Assembly (NCBI GenBank): GCA_047638715.1
Contig: JBLIMK010000004.1
Span: forward strand, 8,658 to 72,657
Direction of reading: 5' to 3'
DNA: 64,000 bases
Source: SHLQ01 sp047638715
GTDB taxonomy: Bacteria > Actinomycetota > Acidimicrobiia > Acidimicrobiales > SHLQ01
Part shown: in pieces, positions 16,447 through 25,020 of the stretch
How the letters are laid out: the number at the start of each line of letters is the position of its first letter
Numbering within the stretch: position 1 is the first letter of the stretch
Made by a program: the position numbers and the translations under genes
The notes under the pieces: generated by a model
Database searches by the model: none
What the model was told of the DNA's origin: nothing
Seen by the model: the letters and a program-made list of their open reading frames with translations, nothing else

Positions 16447-17027
16447 TGCGCCTCGACAGCCACGACGAACTGCGCTCGGTTTACCGAATGCCACGGGGCG
16501 GCGCCGTCGACAAGGTGATCACAACCCTCGACGAACACTGCGCAACCTTCTTGTCCAAGTCGCCGTTCATGGTCCTATCGACCGCCGATGCGACTGGCGC
16601 GGTCGACGGCTCGCCCAAGGGTGGCGAGCCAGGATTCGCACACATCCTCGATGACGGACGGGTTGGTTGGGCCGATTCTTCAGGAAACAACCGACTCGAC
16701 TCGTTTGAGAACGTCGTCACTAACCCGAACATAGCCATGTTGTTCATGATCCCCGGGCTCGATGAAAGCCTCCGGATCAACGGAACAGCAGAACTCACCA
16801 CAGATCCGGCGATCTGCGAGGACTTCTCCTACGGATCATCATCAGCGAAGGTCGTCGTGCTCGTGACGGTGAATGAGGCCTACATACATTGTGCAAAGGC
16901 CTATCGGCGCGCCGGGCTATGGGACCCCGATTCGTGGCTCTCACCAGACTTGGTTCCCAACGGCGTCGCGATCCTCAAGGACCACGCGTCGATCAGCACT
17001 CCTGTGGAAGAGATCGAAGTCGAGTAA
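16446..17027 (+). CDS. PPOX-type FMN-dependent flavoprotein (MSMEG_1061-like)
   Basis: A 193-residue split-barrel protein of the pyridoxamine 5'-phosphate oxidase-like superfamily, which includes F420- and FMN-dependent reductases. Recognisable segments are FMVLSTADATGAVDGSPKG, GWADSSGNNRLDSFENV and NPNIAMLFMIPGLDESLRI, which match the barrel and its cofactor-binding strands. The ATG at 16446 overlaps the dienelactone hydrolase stop by one base, so the two are probably coupled and may act on related small molecules. The substrate is not inferable. Confidence 0.85.
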   Translation: MRLDSHDELRSVYRMPRGGAVDKVITTLDEHCATFLSKSPFMVLSTADATGAVDGSPKGGEPGFAHILDDGRVGWADSSGNNRLDSFENVVTNPNIAMLFMIPGLDESLRINGTAELTTDPAICEDFSYGSSSAKVVVLVTVNEAYIHCAKAYRRAGLWDPDSWLSPDLVPNGVAILKDHASISTPVEEIEVE

Positions 17028-17091
17028 AACAAAGACGTCGAAGCAACGCTGTGGGAGCCGGGCGGTAAACGCTGACCGAGGTCGGGCTAGA

Positions 17092-17520
17092 TCACGCGTC
17101 GACTACGACGAACATGATGTCGGCGCTGCAAGCGACCTTGCCGTTGAGCAGCACGGCTCCCTTGCCTTTTCCAGCTCGAGCCGAGAGTTGGTGAATCTCC
17201 GCCTCGACTTCGACGGTATCGCCCGGGCCAACCTGGCGACGGAATCGGGCTTTGTCGAGGCCACCAAAAAGTGGGAGCTTTCCCGCATATTGGTCCGGGT
17301 CGGTGAGCACCGTGTAGGCACCCATTTGTGCGATCGCCTCACACATCAAGACACCCGGAAGCGTTGGACGCCCGGGGAAATGGCCAGCAAACCAGAACTC
17401 ATCACCGCTGAGCGTCCAGGTCGCCTTTGCGTACTCACATGGCCTGAGCTCGACGATCTCGTCGAGGAAAAGAAATGGCGGGCGATGCGGTAGCACATCG
17501 GTTGGAGCGGGAAAGGTCAT
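17092..17520 (-). CDS. fabZ: 3-hydroxyacyl-ACP dehydratase, FabZ-like
   Basis: A 142-residue single hot-dog-fold protein. The active-site histidine is in FAGHFPGRPTLPGVLM and the catalytic Glu in CEAIAQMGA, as in FabZ, which removes water from 3-hydroxyacyl-ACP in type II fatty acid synthesis. The start LPHRPPFLFLDEIVEL is characteristic. No other fatty acid gene is adjacent; a HU gene with its own terminator lies upstream on the same strand. A role in another dehydration step is possible. Confidence 0.88.
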   Translation of the reverse strand: MTFPAPTDVLPHRPPFLFLDEIVELRPCEYAKATWTLSGDEFWFAGHFPGRPTLPGVLMCEAIAQMGAYTVLTDPDQYAGKLPLFGGLDKARFRRQVGPGDTVEVEAEIHQLSARAGKGKGAVLLNGKVACSADIMFVVVDA

Positions 17521-17562
17521 GATTGCAGCCTTGCAGCAACTTCGTGTAGAGAAAAATGCAAA

Positions 17563-17586
17563 GGAGCGGCGCCGTAGCGCCGCTCC
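17563..17586 (-). terminator. Rho-independent terminator downstream of the HU gene
   Basis: A 10-bp GC-rich stem (GGAGCGGCGC with its complement) and a 4-nt loop are followed, on the minus strand, by a T-rich tract TTTGCATTTTT. It lies 30 nt after the HU stop. Confidence 0.85.
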
Positions 17587-17616
17587 GTGACTACGGAATG
17601 TAGACGATCGAAAAAA

Positions 17617-17895
17617 TCAAGCGCCCTTGCCAGCAGCCTTAAGCTTCGAGCCAGCCTGGATCTTCACTGCGGTGCCAGCGGGGATCATGCGAGCCTCGCC
17701 GGTACGTGGGTTACGACCCATACGCTCCTTGGTGTCCTTACGGGAGAACTTGACGTACCCCGGAATGTTAACCTCGCCGCCGCCGCGAACCTGACCTGCA
17801 ACGATCTCCATCATGGCGTCGACGCATGAGCCTGCGTCCGACTGCGTTACGCCAGCCTTCGAAGCGACCTCTGCAACCAATTCACTCTTGTTCAT
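17617..17895 (-). CDS. HU-family DNA-binding protein
   Basis: A 92-residue nucleoid protein of the HU/IHF family, which bends and compacts DNA as a dimer. It begins MNKSELVAEVASKAGVT and has the DNA-binding arm region GYVKFSRKDTKERMGRNPRT, closely matching HU. It lacks the long Lys/Ala-rich C-terminal tail of mycobacterial HupB. A strong Shine-Dalgarno (AGGAGG, 9 nt upstream) and a terminator indicate a separate transcript. The upstream gap (17896-18147, ~250 nt) shows only two ACACTTCGG copies and the sigma-gene -10. Confidence 0.95.
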   Translation of the reverse strand: MNKSELVAEVASKAGVTQSDAGSCVDAMMEIVAGQVRGGGEVNIPGYVKFSRKDTKERMGRNPRTGEARMIPAGTAVKIQAGSKLKAAGKGA

Positions 17896-18134
17896 ATCTG
17901 GATACCTCCTGAGCCACCTACCTGGCGGTCCTTGTGCGAATTACAAGTAAGCGACACCTTAGTAGACGAATATGTCGAAGTCGCGGTGTTTCCCTGGAAA
18001 TTCGTTGGAAAGTCAACGCTGACGAATCTGATCGGACCCCTACTCGTTCGCAACACAAACTACACACTTCGGCTTATGCACCTGCCTCTTACACTTCGGG
18101 CCGAGGAGAATCCGACATAATCGCGCCCCGCCAC

Positions 18135-18140
18135 TAAGAT
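18135..18140 (+). promoter_or_regulatory. Candidate leaderless -10 element for the ECF sigma gene
   Basis: TAAGAT lies 7 nt before the second in-frame ATG at 18148. This favours 18148 over the ATG at 18139, which would sit inside the hexamer. Confidence 0.5.
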
Positions 18141-18147
18141 GCCGGCA

Positions 18148-18699
18148 ATGTCAGGTGACCTCTCGACCGGCCCGGTCGGACAAGACGCGAGATTCAACGA
18201 GTACGTCGTTCCCGAGCTCGATGTCATGTACCGCGTCGCTTACTCGATCACGCGCAACAAGACCGATGCCGAGGACCTCGTCCAGGACACACTCCTTCGC
18301 GCGTACCGCGCGATCGAACGTTTCGATGGCCGCTACCCACGAGCCTGGCTTCTGACGATTATGCGAAACGCTCAGGTCAACCGGGTTCGACGCAAGCGAC
18401 CGGAGCTGATGCACGATCCCGATGAGACGATGGCGCGAATTGCCGACGAGTCGGCCGAGGCAGCCGATGCCGAATCTCAGCTGATCGACAAGGAGTTCGA
18501 AGCGCCGATCGAAGCAGCGCTGGCGGCGCTTCCCGAGAAATTTCGCAAGGTCGTGGAGCTGGTCGACCTCAACCAACTCTCGTATCAAGAGGCAGCCGAT
18601 GCTCTCGGTATTCCGGTGGGAACCGTGATGTCACGTTTGCATCGAGCGAGGCGGAATATTCGACAGCACCTCGAGGCTTCCCCTGTGGAGGAGACCTGA
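18148..18699 (+). CDS. ECF sigma factor, SigR/SigH-like
   Basis: A 183-residue group IV sigma factor. Region 2 is recognisable in VMYRVAYSITRNKTDAEDLVQDTLLRAYRA and YPRAWLLTIMRNAQVNRVRRKRP; region 4 in LPEKFRKVVELVDLNQLSYQEAADALGIPVGTVMSRLHRAR. The EFEAPIEAALAALPEKFR segment and the paired anti-sigma gene resemble the thiol-stress sigma factors SigR (Streptomyces) and SigH (Mycobacterium). Starting at 18148 instead of 18139 removes three residues outside any conserved region. The stop overlaps the anti-sigma ATG by one base, so both proteins should be made in near-equal amounts. It probably recognises GGAA...GTT-type promoters, but that is inference. Confidence 0.92.
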   Translation: MSGDLSTGPVGQDARFNEYVVPELDVMYRVAYSITRNKTDAEDLVQDTLLRAYRAIERFDGRYPRAWLLTIMRNAQVNRVRRKRPELMHDPDETMARIADESAEAADAESQLIDKEFEAPIEAALAALPEKFRKVVELVDLNQLSYQEAADALGIPVGTVMSRLHRARRNIRQHLEASPVEET

Positions 18700-18947
18700 T
18701 GGCACAAAAAACTATCAACTGCAGAGATGTAGCGCTTCGTTTACAGACGTACCTCGACGGAGAACTCGACCACGAGCTCATGGAACGCATTCGCGCACAT
18801 CTGGATGCTTGCGTCGACTGCGGTCTCGAAGTCGACGTGTTTACGTCGATCAAGAACGACCTCGCCGCGCAAAGAATCCCCGCCGACTCCGAAGCTCTCT
18901 CCCGCCTCCGCGAATTCAGCACCCGCGTCGCGAATGAGGGGCGCTGA
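18699..18947 (+). CDS. Zinc-binding anti-sigma factor, RsrA-like
   Basis: An 82-residue ZAS-family anti-sigma factor. Its metal and redox residues are C8, H34, C38 and C41 (NCRDV and HLDACVDC). The intervals of 26, 4 and 3 residues equal those of C11, H37, C41 and C44 in RsrA, the zinc protein that releases SigR when a disulfide forms. Its gene follows the sigma gene with a one-base overlap and a GGAGG Shine-Dalgarno inside the sigma coding end. The pair therefore looks like a complete redox switch. The cysteine spacing is visible; redox sensing itself is inferred. Confidence 0.88.
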   Translation: MAQKTINCRDVALRLQTYLDGELDHELMERIRAHLDACVDCGLEVDVFTSIKNDLAAQRIPADSEALSRLREFSTRVANEGR

Positions 18948-18954
18948 TCCGGTC

Positions 18955-20310
18955 CTAGTTTGAGCGGGCCGGTCGTGCTTCCAAGCCGTTCACCGGCTCG
19001 AAGAACATGCCGGCTGCCTGTTGAACAGCGGTCGTCCACGTCGGATACGCCACAGTGACCTGCGCGAGTCGCCCGACGAACATGCCCAACCTGGCTGCCA
19101 TAGCGGGGCCATGGATCATCTCGCCTGCTCGTTCCGCAACGATCGTCGCGCCGATTATCTCGCCTCCGAACAAGCCGCGGGTAAGTGACTTCGGACCAGC
19201 GATCAGCTTGACGAAACCGTCGGTGCGTCGCTCGGTCAGTGCTCGATCGACCCGGTCGAGGGGTACGTGCGCAACCATCGCTCCGGCTGGCGCCATTCCT
19301 TCGGTGACGCCGAGGCGAGCTACCTCTGGCGACGTGAAGGTCACCCATGGGGTCGATGACGCGTCGTATTTCCAGCGCATTCCCTTTTTGAGCGCGTGGA
19401 ACGTGGCCAGGCGTGCTTGCTCGTACGCCGCATGGGTGAAGGGCAACAGACCAGTGACATCGCCCGCAGCACTGATTCCCTTGACCGACGATCGAAGCCG
19501 GCCGTCGACGAAGATGTGGCCGCGCTCGTCAGTTTTCACACCGAGCGCCTCGAGATCGAGCGATTCGGTATTGGCTGTACGGCCGGTCGCAATGAGTAAC
19601 TCGTCGACGGTGAATGATGAGTCGCCGACGACAACTTCGATGCCGTCACTCACCTGAGACACCGACGTCACGAATGATCCGAGGTGCAACTCGACGCTCG
19701 CCGTTGCCATGGCTCGCTCGAGCACAGCAGATGCATCGGGTTCCTCGTTCGGTATCAGCCGGGTCGCGGCCTCGACGATCGACACCTCGCTGCCGAAACC
19801 AGCGAAGGCGAGTGCCATCTCGCAGCCGATCGGACCGCCGCCAACCACGCCCAGACGTTTCGGCAGTCTCGTCAACTCGAACAACGATTCGTTGGTTAGG
19901 TACCGAACACCCCCGAGGCCAGAAATCGGCGGAATCGATGGCCTGGCGCCGGTAGCGATGATGATGTTCTTCGCCGAGAAGGAACTCCCATCGACCACGA
20001 CGTGCCCCGGCGCCTCGATCACGCCTCGCCCCTCGACAACATCGACCCCGTCGCCGCGAAGAACATCGGCACTTTCAGTCCCTGCAATCGTGTCGATCGT
20101 TTCGTGGACATACGAGATCGCCTCGACGAACGAGGTGCCGCGCCGGCTCTCCGATATCAGCGTCTTCGATGGCACGCAGCCCGTAAACGTGCAGTCGCCA
20201 CCCACGGGCCCATCGGTGATCAACAACGGCTTCGTTCCAAGCGTCGCTGCGGCGCGAGCAGCTCCGAGACCTGCAGTTCCACCGCCGATGATAATCAGAT
20301 CGTGTGACAT
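18955..20310 (-). CDS. FAD-dependent pyridine nucleotide-disulfide oxidoreductase
   Basis: A 451-residue two-dinucleotide-domain flavoprotein. FAD binding is at IIIGGGTAGLGAARAAA, the redox-active pair is C40/C45 in GGDCTFTGCVPSK, and the NAD(P)H domain has LGVVGGGPIGCEMALAF. In the dimerisation domain the usual HPT...E catalytic dyad is replaced by AYPTWTTAVQQAAG, so lipoamide dehydrogenase activity is unlikely and a mercuric-reductase-like or mycothione-reductase-like thiol role is more plausible. The frame extends to 20502, but the FAD fold starts at 20310. It converges on the sigma/anti-sigma pair, with 7 nt between the genes. Confidence 0.88.
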   Translation of the reverse strand: MSHDLIIIGGGTAGLGAARAAATLGTKPLLITDGPVGGDCTFTGCVPSKTLISESRRGTSFVEAISYVHETIDTIAGTESADVLRGDGVDVVEGRGVIEAPGHVVVDGSSFSAKNIIIATGARPSIPPISGLGGVRYLTNESLFELTRLPKRLGVVGGGPIGCEMALAFAGFGSEVSIVEAATRLIPNEEPDASAVLERAMATASVELHLGSFVTSVSQVSDGIEVVVGDSSFTVDELLIATGRTANTESLDLEALGVKTDERGHIFVDGRLRSSVKGISAAGDVTGLLPFTHAAYEQARLATFHALKKGMRWKYDASSTPWVTFTSPEVARLGVTEGMAPAGAMVAHVPLDRVDRALTERRTDGFVKLIAGPKSLTRGLFGGEIIGATIVAERAGEMIHGPAMAARLGMFVGRLAQVTVAYPTWTTAVQQAAGMFFEPVNGLEARPARSN

Positions 20311-20319
20311 ATCCCGTTG

Positions 20320-20345
20320 AACCCTTTCGCCGCTCCAGTCCTTCC
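20320..20345 (-). promoter_or_regulatory. Candidate SigR-type promoter of the disulfide oxidoreductase gene
   Basis: Read on the minus strand, GGAAG (20345-20341) and GTT (20322-20320) are 18 nt apart, close to the GGAA...GTT pattern used by SigR/SigH-class sigma factors. The GTT lies 9 nt before the ATG at 20310. Confidence 0.4.
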
Positions 20346-20388
20346 CAGGTACCGGAATCTCCGGTGGGTCTGACAGGGTTCTCTCTGC

Positions 20389-20580
20389 GTGCCTGAATTT
20401 CTTCTCGACCTTCTGCTTCCGAAGACAGACCGCGTCGTGTTCATCCAATTGGCGATCATGGCCCCGTTCTGGCTCGCGTTGATCATCGCCACCAGGCGGC
20501 AATCAAAGGATCTCCGGACGTTCGTCTATGGCCTCGCGATGCTCAACGTCGCGTGGTTCGCGGCGAGAACTATTCACTGA
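20389..20580 (+). CDS. Small hypothetical membrane protein
   Basis: A 63-residue frame starting at GTG 20389. It has two predicted helices, around FIQLAIMAPFWLALIIA and TFVYGLAMLNVAWFAAR, joined by a basic RRQSKDLR turn, so it would be a hairpin membrane protein. The composition is what one expects of a real membrane protein rather than an antisense shadow. It ends 38 nt before the lipoprotein gene start and may share its transcript. I do not recognise a family. Confidence 0.5.
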   Translation: MPEFLLDLLLPKTDRVVFIQLAIMAPFWLALIIATRRQSKDLRTFVYGLAMLNVAWFAARTIH

Positions 20581-20618
20581 CGATTCAGCAGCAGGGCGTC
20601 GCTGCCGATCGGGTATGC

Positions 20619-21557
20619 ATGAAACGGTGGATCCTCGTCGGACTCTTCAGCGTGCTCGTTGCTTCTTGCACCGCACAGCCGGATGTGGCGTCACCTCCTC
20701 CTACGGTCGTGGCTCCCGCTAACCCAATTTCTGGAAACACGAGCAATACGGCACCAGCACAACTTGCCTTCGAAGATTGGAGCAGCGAAGACGTCGCGGC
20801 TCAGATCGAATCTGCACTCGACGGTCCGGCCACAATCGTTGCGACCGGACCCATCTTTGAGACGCTCGAGATCTCGGGCGACGCTTGGCGGGTCACCACT
20901 TCGACAGCAACCACCGGACTCACACCAGAACCCGGCTCCATGGTCATCCGTGGTGCTGGGGAAAGAGAGTGGGTGACGTACGGCAGTGTCCGTGACAGAG
21001 CGTTGGTCGAATCCGACTTGAACAGAGCGTTCTTCGATGAAACAGCCGCATTGGGCAACACGTGGGTCGTCCATTTGCGAAATCAGAGTGGAGCGTTCTC
21101 CCCCTCCTTCTTGTCGTTGGACATGATTCGCGGGATCGTCGGCGATCTCGTAGCTGATATTCGCACGTCTTCGAGTATCGAGACGACGCTCACCGAAGCC
21201 GACCTGGTTGCCGTAGTGCCCGACACCGAGTTCTCCTCGATCACGTTGGAGAGGCGAGGAAGCAGCATCGACCTGACGACGTCAGACGGCTTCACGCTCT
21301 CGATCACGTCCGGTGTTGCTGACGTGGACCGGCTAGGAACTCCCGACCCTCGCGACGTGCTCACGAGGCCTCTCCTGATCGCTTCAACGTCATTTCCCCA
21401 GGACTGCGTTTCGCCGGTCATCGAGGCAAGAGCTCTGATTGAGAACGGGCCGATACTCTGTGAGACGGACGATGAATACGACCAGCTTCAGCAGTGGTTC
21501 GAGACGTCGTTCACCAACGCGGAAGGTAGCGATGGGGTCGATGGCCACGACGAATAG
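20619..21557 (+). CDS. Hypothetical lipoprotein
   Basis: A 312-residue exported protein of unknown function. It starts MKRWILVGLFSVLVASC, a textbook lipoprotein signal with lipobox LVASC, followed by a Pro/Thr-rich linker and then a folded region of ~270 residues with no recognised motif. Two cysteines (DCVSP and ILCET) lie near the C-terminus and could pair outside the cell. The upstream frame to 20553 is ignored because the signal sequence begins at 20619. Its 3' end faces trpA with a 21-nt gap. Confidence 0.75.
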   Translation: MKRWILVGLFSVLVASCTAQPDVASPPPTVVAPANPISGNTSNTAPAQLAFEDWSSEDVAAQIESALDGPATIVATGPIFETLEISGDAWRVTTSTATTGLTPEPGSMVIRGAGEREWVTYGSVRDRALVESDLNRAFFDETAALGNTWVVHLRNQSGAFSPSFLSLDMIRGIVGDLVADIRTSSSIETTLTEADLVAVVPDTEFSSITLERRGSSIDLTTSDGFTLSITSGVADVDRLGTPDPRDVLTRPLLIASTSFPQDCVSPVIEARALIENGPILCETDDEYDQLQQWFETSFTNAEGSDGVDGHDE

Positions 21558-21578
21558 TTCGGGTCGCTGGCCGAACGC

Positions 21579-22361
21579 TTAGCCGTCGAGAGCTGCGCGA
21601 AACTCCCGCACGAGCGCTCCGACGCCCTCGGGCCCTGCCCCGGAAAGCATGCGATCTACGATTGCGGATCCGACGACGACGCCGTCGGCGACAGTGCTGA
21701 CCTCGACGGCCTGTGCTGGCGTCCCGACCCCGACGCCGATGAGGACCGGCTTGTCCGTCACAGCCTTCAGACGTCGTGCGATGTCCATTGCCGACGCCGC
21801 CAACGAATCTCGGACCCCGGTGATCCCGAGCAAGCCGACCCCGTAAACAAACCCGCGTGACCGTTCACAGATTCGGTGAAGTCGTTCCTCGGGAGCGGTC
21901 GGCGCCGCGAGAAGGATCGTCTCGATGCCGGCGTCATCGGCAGCAGCTGTCCACGTACCGGTCTCCTCGAGAGGCAGATCGGGCAGGATCGCGGCCGATA
22001 CGCCAGCGGCGGCCAAATCGGTGGCGAATCGAACATCGCCTGCTCTGAACGCGATGTTGTAATAGGTCATCACGGCGAGCGGCACCCGCAGATCGGTTTC
22101 GCGAAGCGCGTTCAAGATCGAATGGGGCGTGGTTCCAGCCGACAGTGATCGATCGTTCGCCTCCTGGATCGTTGGGCCATCCATCACCGGATCTGAAAAC
22201 GGAATGCCGATCTCGATGCCATCAGCACCAGCTTCGGCCACTGCGTGCAGGGTTTCGATCCAGTCATCGCCGAGTCCACCGGTGATATAGGGAACGAGAA
22301 TCTTGCCACCGCTTTCGCGTCGTGAGCGAAGTGCGGCTTCAAACGTGCTGATCTCAGTCAT
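21579..22361 (-). CDS. trpA: Tryptophan synthase alpha subunit
   Basis: A 260-residue TIM-barrel that splits indole-3-glycerol phosphate and passes indole to TrpB. Catalytic Glu is in GADGIEIGIPFSDPVMDGPTIQ and the conserved Asp in AAILPDLPLEE; the phosphate-binding end includes PVLIGVGVGTPAQA. It overlaps the trpB stop by 4 nt and is the last gene of the trp operon. Confidence 0.97.
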   Translation of the reverse strand: MTEISTFEAALRSRRESGGKILVPYITGGLGDDWIETLHAVAEAGADGIEIGIPFSDPVMDGPTIQEANDRSLSAGTTPHSILNALRETDLRVPLAVMTYYNIAFRAGDVRFATDLAAAGVSAAILPDLPLEETGTWTAAADDAGIETILLAAPTAPEERLHRICERSRGFVYGVGLLGITGVRDSLAASAMDIARRLKAVTDKPVLIGVGVGTPAQAVEVSTVADGVVVGSAIVDRMLSGAGPEGVGALVREFRAALDG

Positions 22362-23545
22362 TTGCCCAGCACATCCATCATTTGCCCAACGTCCTTGTCG
22401 CCGCGCCCACTCAGGTTCATCAGCACGGTCTTTCCTGCGAGTTCATCGCGAGCTTTGGACATCCACGCCAGCGCATGGGCACTTTCGAGGGCGGGGATTA
22501 TTCCTTCGGTTCGAGCGAGCAGCTGGAATGCTTCGACCACTTCATCATCGGTGACCGATTCGTACCGAGCGCGACCGATGTTGGCGAGGTGTGCATGTTC
22601 TGGACCGACGCCTGGATAGTCGAGCCCAGCTGAAATCGATTCGGCCTCCAAGACCTGCCCAACCTCGTCTTGCATCAGATACGACTTCGACCCGTGCACA
22701 ACACCGGGAACCTTGCGTCCAATGGCTGCACCGCCGGCGGGCTCGACCCCGACCAGTTCGGCTTCGGTGTCGGCGAAGCCCGAGAAGATACCGATCGCAT
22801 TCGACCCACCGCCGACACACGCGGTGACGACGTCGGGAACACCACCGTCGAGAAGCCGTGCGCACTGCTCTCGGGCCTCGATGCCGATGACCTCGTGAAA
22901 GGTTCGCACCATCCATGGATAGGGGTGCGGGCCCATTGCTGAGCCCAGGCAGTAGTAGCTATCGGAAACCTTTGCGACCCAGTCGCGCATGGCTTCATTC
23001 ACCGCGTCTTTCAACGTTCGCGAACCGCTCATAGCGGGAACGACCTCGGCGCCGAGCAGCTTCATGCGAAAGACGTTGAGCTCCTGGCGTTTCATGTCGA
23101 CCTCGCCCATGTACACCCGGCATTCCATGCCCATGAGTGCAGCCGCTGTAGCGGCCGCCACGCCGTGTTGGCCTGCCCCGGTCTCGGCGATGAGACGAGT
23201 TTTTCCCATCCGTTGGGCGAGCAAGGCTTGACCGAGGACGTTGTTGATCTTGTGTGAGCCCGTGTGGTTCAGATCCTCACGCTTCATGAGCACTCGGCAG
23301 CCGAGCTCGGCGCCGAGTCGATGGCATTCCGTTACCGGGGATGGGCGCCCGGCATAGTCCGTCAGAAGCGCCGACAGCTCGCGACGGAAATCCGGATCTG
23401 CCCAGGCCGACCGAAAAGCGACTTCGAGCTCTTGGCATGCCGGAACGAGCGTTTCGGGAATGAAACGCCCACCGAATTCACCGAACCGTCCGTTCGCATC
23501 AGGTTCGCCCATTATCGGCGTCTTATTCACACCATCGATCGACAT
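22358..23545 (-). CDS. trpB: Tryptophan synthase beta subunit
   Basis: A 395-residue PLP enzyme that joins indole and serine. The PLP lysine is in REDLNHTGSHKINNVLGQA, the phosphate loop is CVGGGSNAIGIF, and GRFGEFGGRFIPETL is the typical TrpB1 N-terminus. The 4-nt overlap with trpA fits formation of the alpha2-beta2 channelled complex. It starts 3 nt after the trpF stop. Confidence 0.97.
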   Translation of the reverse strand: MSIDGVNKTPIMGEPDANGRFGEFGGRFIPETLVPACQELEVAFRSAWADPDFRRELSALLTDYAGRPSPVTECHRLGAELGCRVLMKREDLNHTGSHKINNVLGQALLAQRMGKTRLIAETGAGQHGVAAATAAALMGMECRVYMGEVDMKRQELNVFRMKLLGAEVVPAMSGSRTLKDAVNEAMRDWVAKVSDSYYCLGSAMGPHPYPWMVRTFHEVIGIEAREQCARLLDGGVPDVVTACVGGGSNAIGIFSGFADTEAELVGVEPAGGAAIGRKVPGVVHGSKSYLMQDEVGQVLEAESISAGLDYPGVGPEHAHLANIGRARYESVTDDEVVEAFQLLARTEGIIPALESAHALAWMSKARDELAGKTVLMNLSGRGDKDVGQMMDVLGK

Positions 23546-23548
23546 TGC

Positions 23549-24217
23549 TTACTCCACTTCCCAGTCGTACATTGGTTGGTCGCTCCAGTCGAAATGACCG
23601 TCACCGAGCAATTCTCCCGCAGCCTTCGCATTTTGGATGAAACGTCGCAACGCTGACGGATCTTTCCGCCCAGGTTCGCGTTCGACGCCAGAGGCAACGT
23701 CGACACCCCATGGCTTCACCGTGGCGATTGCATCGGCGACGTTGTCTGGATCGAGGCCGCCCGCGAGCAAGACGCGTCGATCCGTGGGGAGCGACTCGGC
23801 AAGCGACCAGTCGAACACCTCACCACTACCCGGAGTTGGGGCGTCGACAAGAATGACCGGCACCGCAAACTCGGCCGCCCGACGCGCCTGTTCGGTCCCG
23901 GCAGCAACCGCCTTGATGACGGTTGGGACCCGGTGCGCGATCCACGCGACATCGTCGGGACTCTCGTTCCCGTGCAGCTGGGCCGCGCGGAGTCCGGTGG
24001 TGTGAACAATGTCGACCACTCGTTCCTTGGCCTCGTTACGAAACACGCCGACCGTGAGCGCCTCAGCGGGGATACGAGCCACGATGTCTCGAGCCCGGGG
24101 CGGGGCGATCTGACGCTTCGAAGGAGCGAAGACGAATCCGACAGCGTCCGCTCCGAGGGCCACAGCGAGCAAGGCATCGTCGACATCGGTAAGCCCGCAA
24201 ATCTTGACGAACGTCAT
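23549..24217 (-). CDS. trpF: Phosphoribosylanthranilate isomerase
   Basis: A 222-residue TIM-barrel with KICGLTDVDDALLAVALGADAVGFVF (catalytic Cys in KICG), LHGNESPD and LAGGLDPDNVADAI (catalytic Asp in VDAPT/GLDPDN region). Many actinobacteria have no trpF and use the dual-function PriA; its presence here predicts a HisA restricted to histidine synthesis elsewhere in the genome. Its start overlaps the trpC stop by 4 nt. Confidence 0.95.
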   Translation of the reverse strand: MTFVKICGLTDVDDALLAVALGADAVGFVFAPSKRQIAPPRARDIVARIPAEALTVGVFRNEAKERVVDIVHTTGLRAAQLHGNESPDDVAWIAHRVPTVIKAVAAGTEQARRAAEFAVPVILVDAPTPGSGEVFDWSLAESLPTDRRVLLAGGLDPDNVADAIATVKPWGVDVASGVEREPGRKDPSALRRFIQNAKAAGELLGDGHFDWSDQPMYDWEVE

Positions 24218-25020
24218 AGTTTTCCGATCTGCTCGGTCTGTCGAGCCGATTCGATCAATGACCGCACGCCCAATTCCGGGCCGTCATGAGTGACCAACGA
24301 TTCGCCCACGAGCACAGCGTCGAATCCGGCGGTGACCAGTGCTGGGATGTCGCTCGGGCCACCGATTCCGGATTCGGCAACTCGGATGACATTGGCCGGA
24401 AGCGAGGCTGCCACTCTGGCGGCGCGTTGAACATCGACCTCGAACGTCATCAGGTCTCGCTGGTTCACGCCAATGAGGTTCCCACCGATCGCCATTGCAC
24501 GCTCGGCTTCACGCTCATCGTGCACCTCGATGAGAGCGTCCAGGCCAATCTCGGAAGCGAGAGCATAGAAGTCTGCAAGTTCGACGTCATCGAGTGCAGC
24601 AACGATGAGAAGGACGCAGTCGGCACCCATGAGCCGCGCGTCGACGACATCGTGCGCCGAGACCGTAAAATCCTTTCGAAGCACCGGGATATCGATCGCT
24701 GCCTTGACCGCCTGCAGGTCCGCGACCGAACCACCGAAGTACTGCTCGTCGGTGAGCACCGAACAACACGCTGCTCCACCCGCTTGATAGGCCGATCCGA
24801 GCATCGCCGGGTCGAGATTCGGGTTGAGATCGCCTTTCGATGGCGAGCGTCGCTTCACTTCGGCGACAACGCCGAGACGCGACGCGTCGTCGAGGGCAGC
24901 GCCGAACCCACGCGCAGCTGATAGTGAGTTTGTGTCGGTGATCAGTTGATCGAGGGATCGCGAGTCGTTCGCTGCACTGGATCGATGCGACTCGAGGATG
25001 CCATCGAGGTACGTGGTCAT
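24214..25020 (-). CDS. trpC: Indole-3-glycerol phosphate synthase
   Basis: A 268-residue TIM-barrel that closes the indole ring. EVKRRSPSKGDL holds the conserved lysine and substrate-binding serine, PVLRKDFTV the catalytic lysine, and LIEVHDEREAERA and VAESGIGGPSDI the downstream catalytic and phosphate-binding parts. Its ATG overlaps the ygfZ stop by 4 nt. Confidence 0.97.
   Translation of the reverse strand: MTTYLDGILESHRSSAANDSRSLDQLITDTNSLSAARGFGAALDDASRLGVVAEVKRRSPSKGDLNPNLDPAMLGSAYQAGGAACCSVLTDEQYFGGSVADLQAVKAAIDIPVLRKDFTVSAHDVVDARLMGADCVLLIVAALDDVELADFYALASEIGLDALIEVHDEREAERAMAIGGNLIGVNQRDLMTFEVDVQRAARVAASLPANVIRVAESGIGGPSDIPALVTAGFDAVLVGESLVTHDGPELGVRSLIESARQTEQIGKL

Noticed and set aside
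18139..18150. Sigma gene start at the first ATG, 18139
   Set aside because: That ATG lies within the TAAGAT hexamer; the ATG at 18148 has the spacing seen at other leaderless genes. The three residues lost are not conserved.
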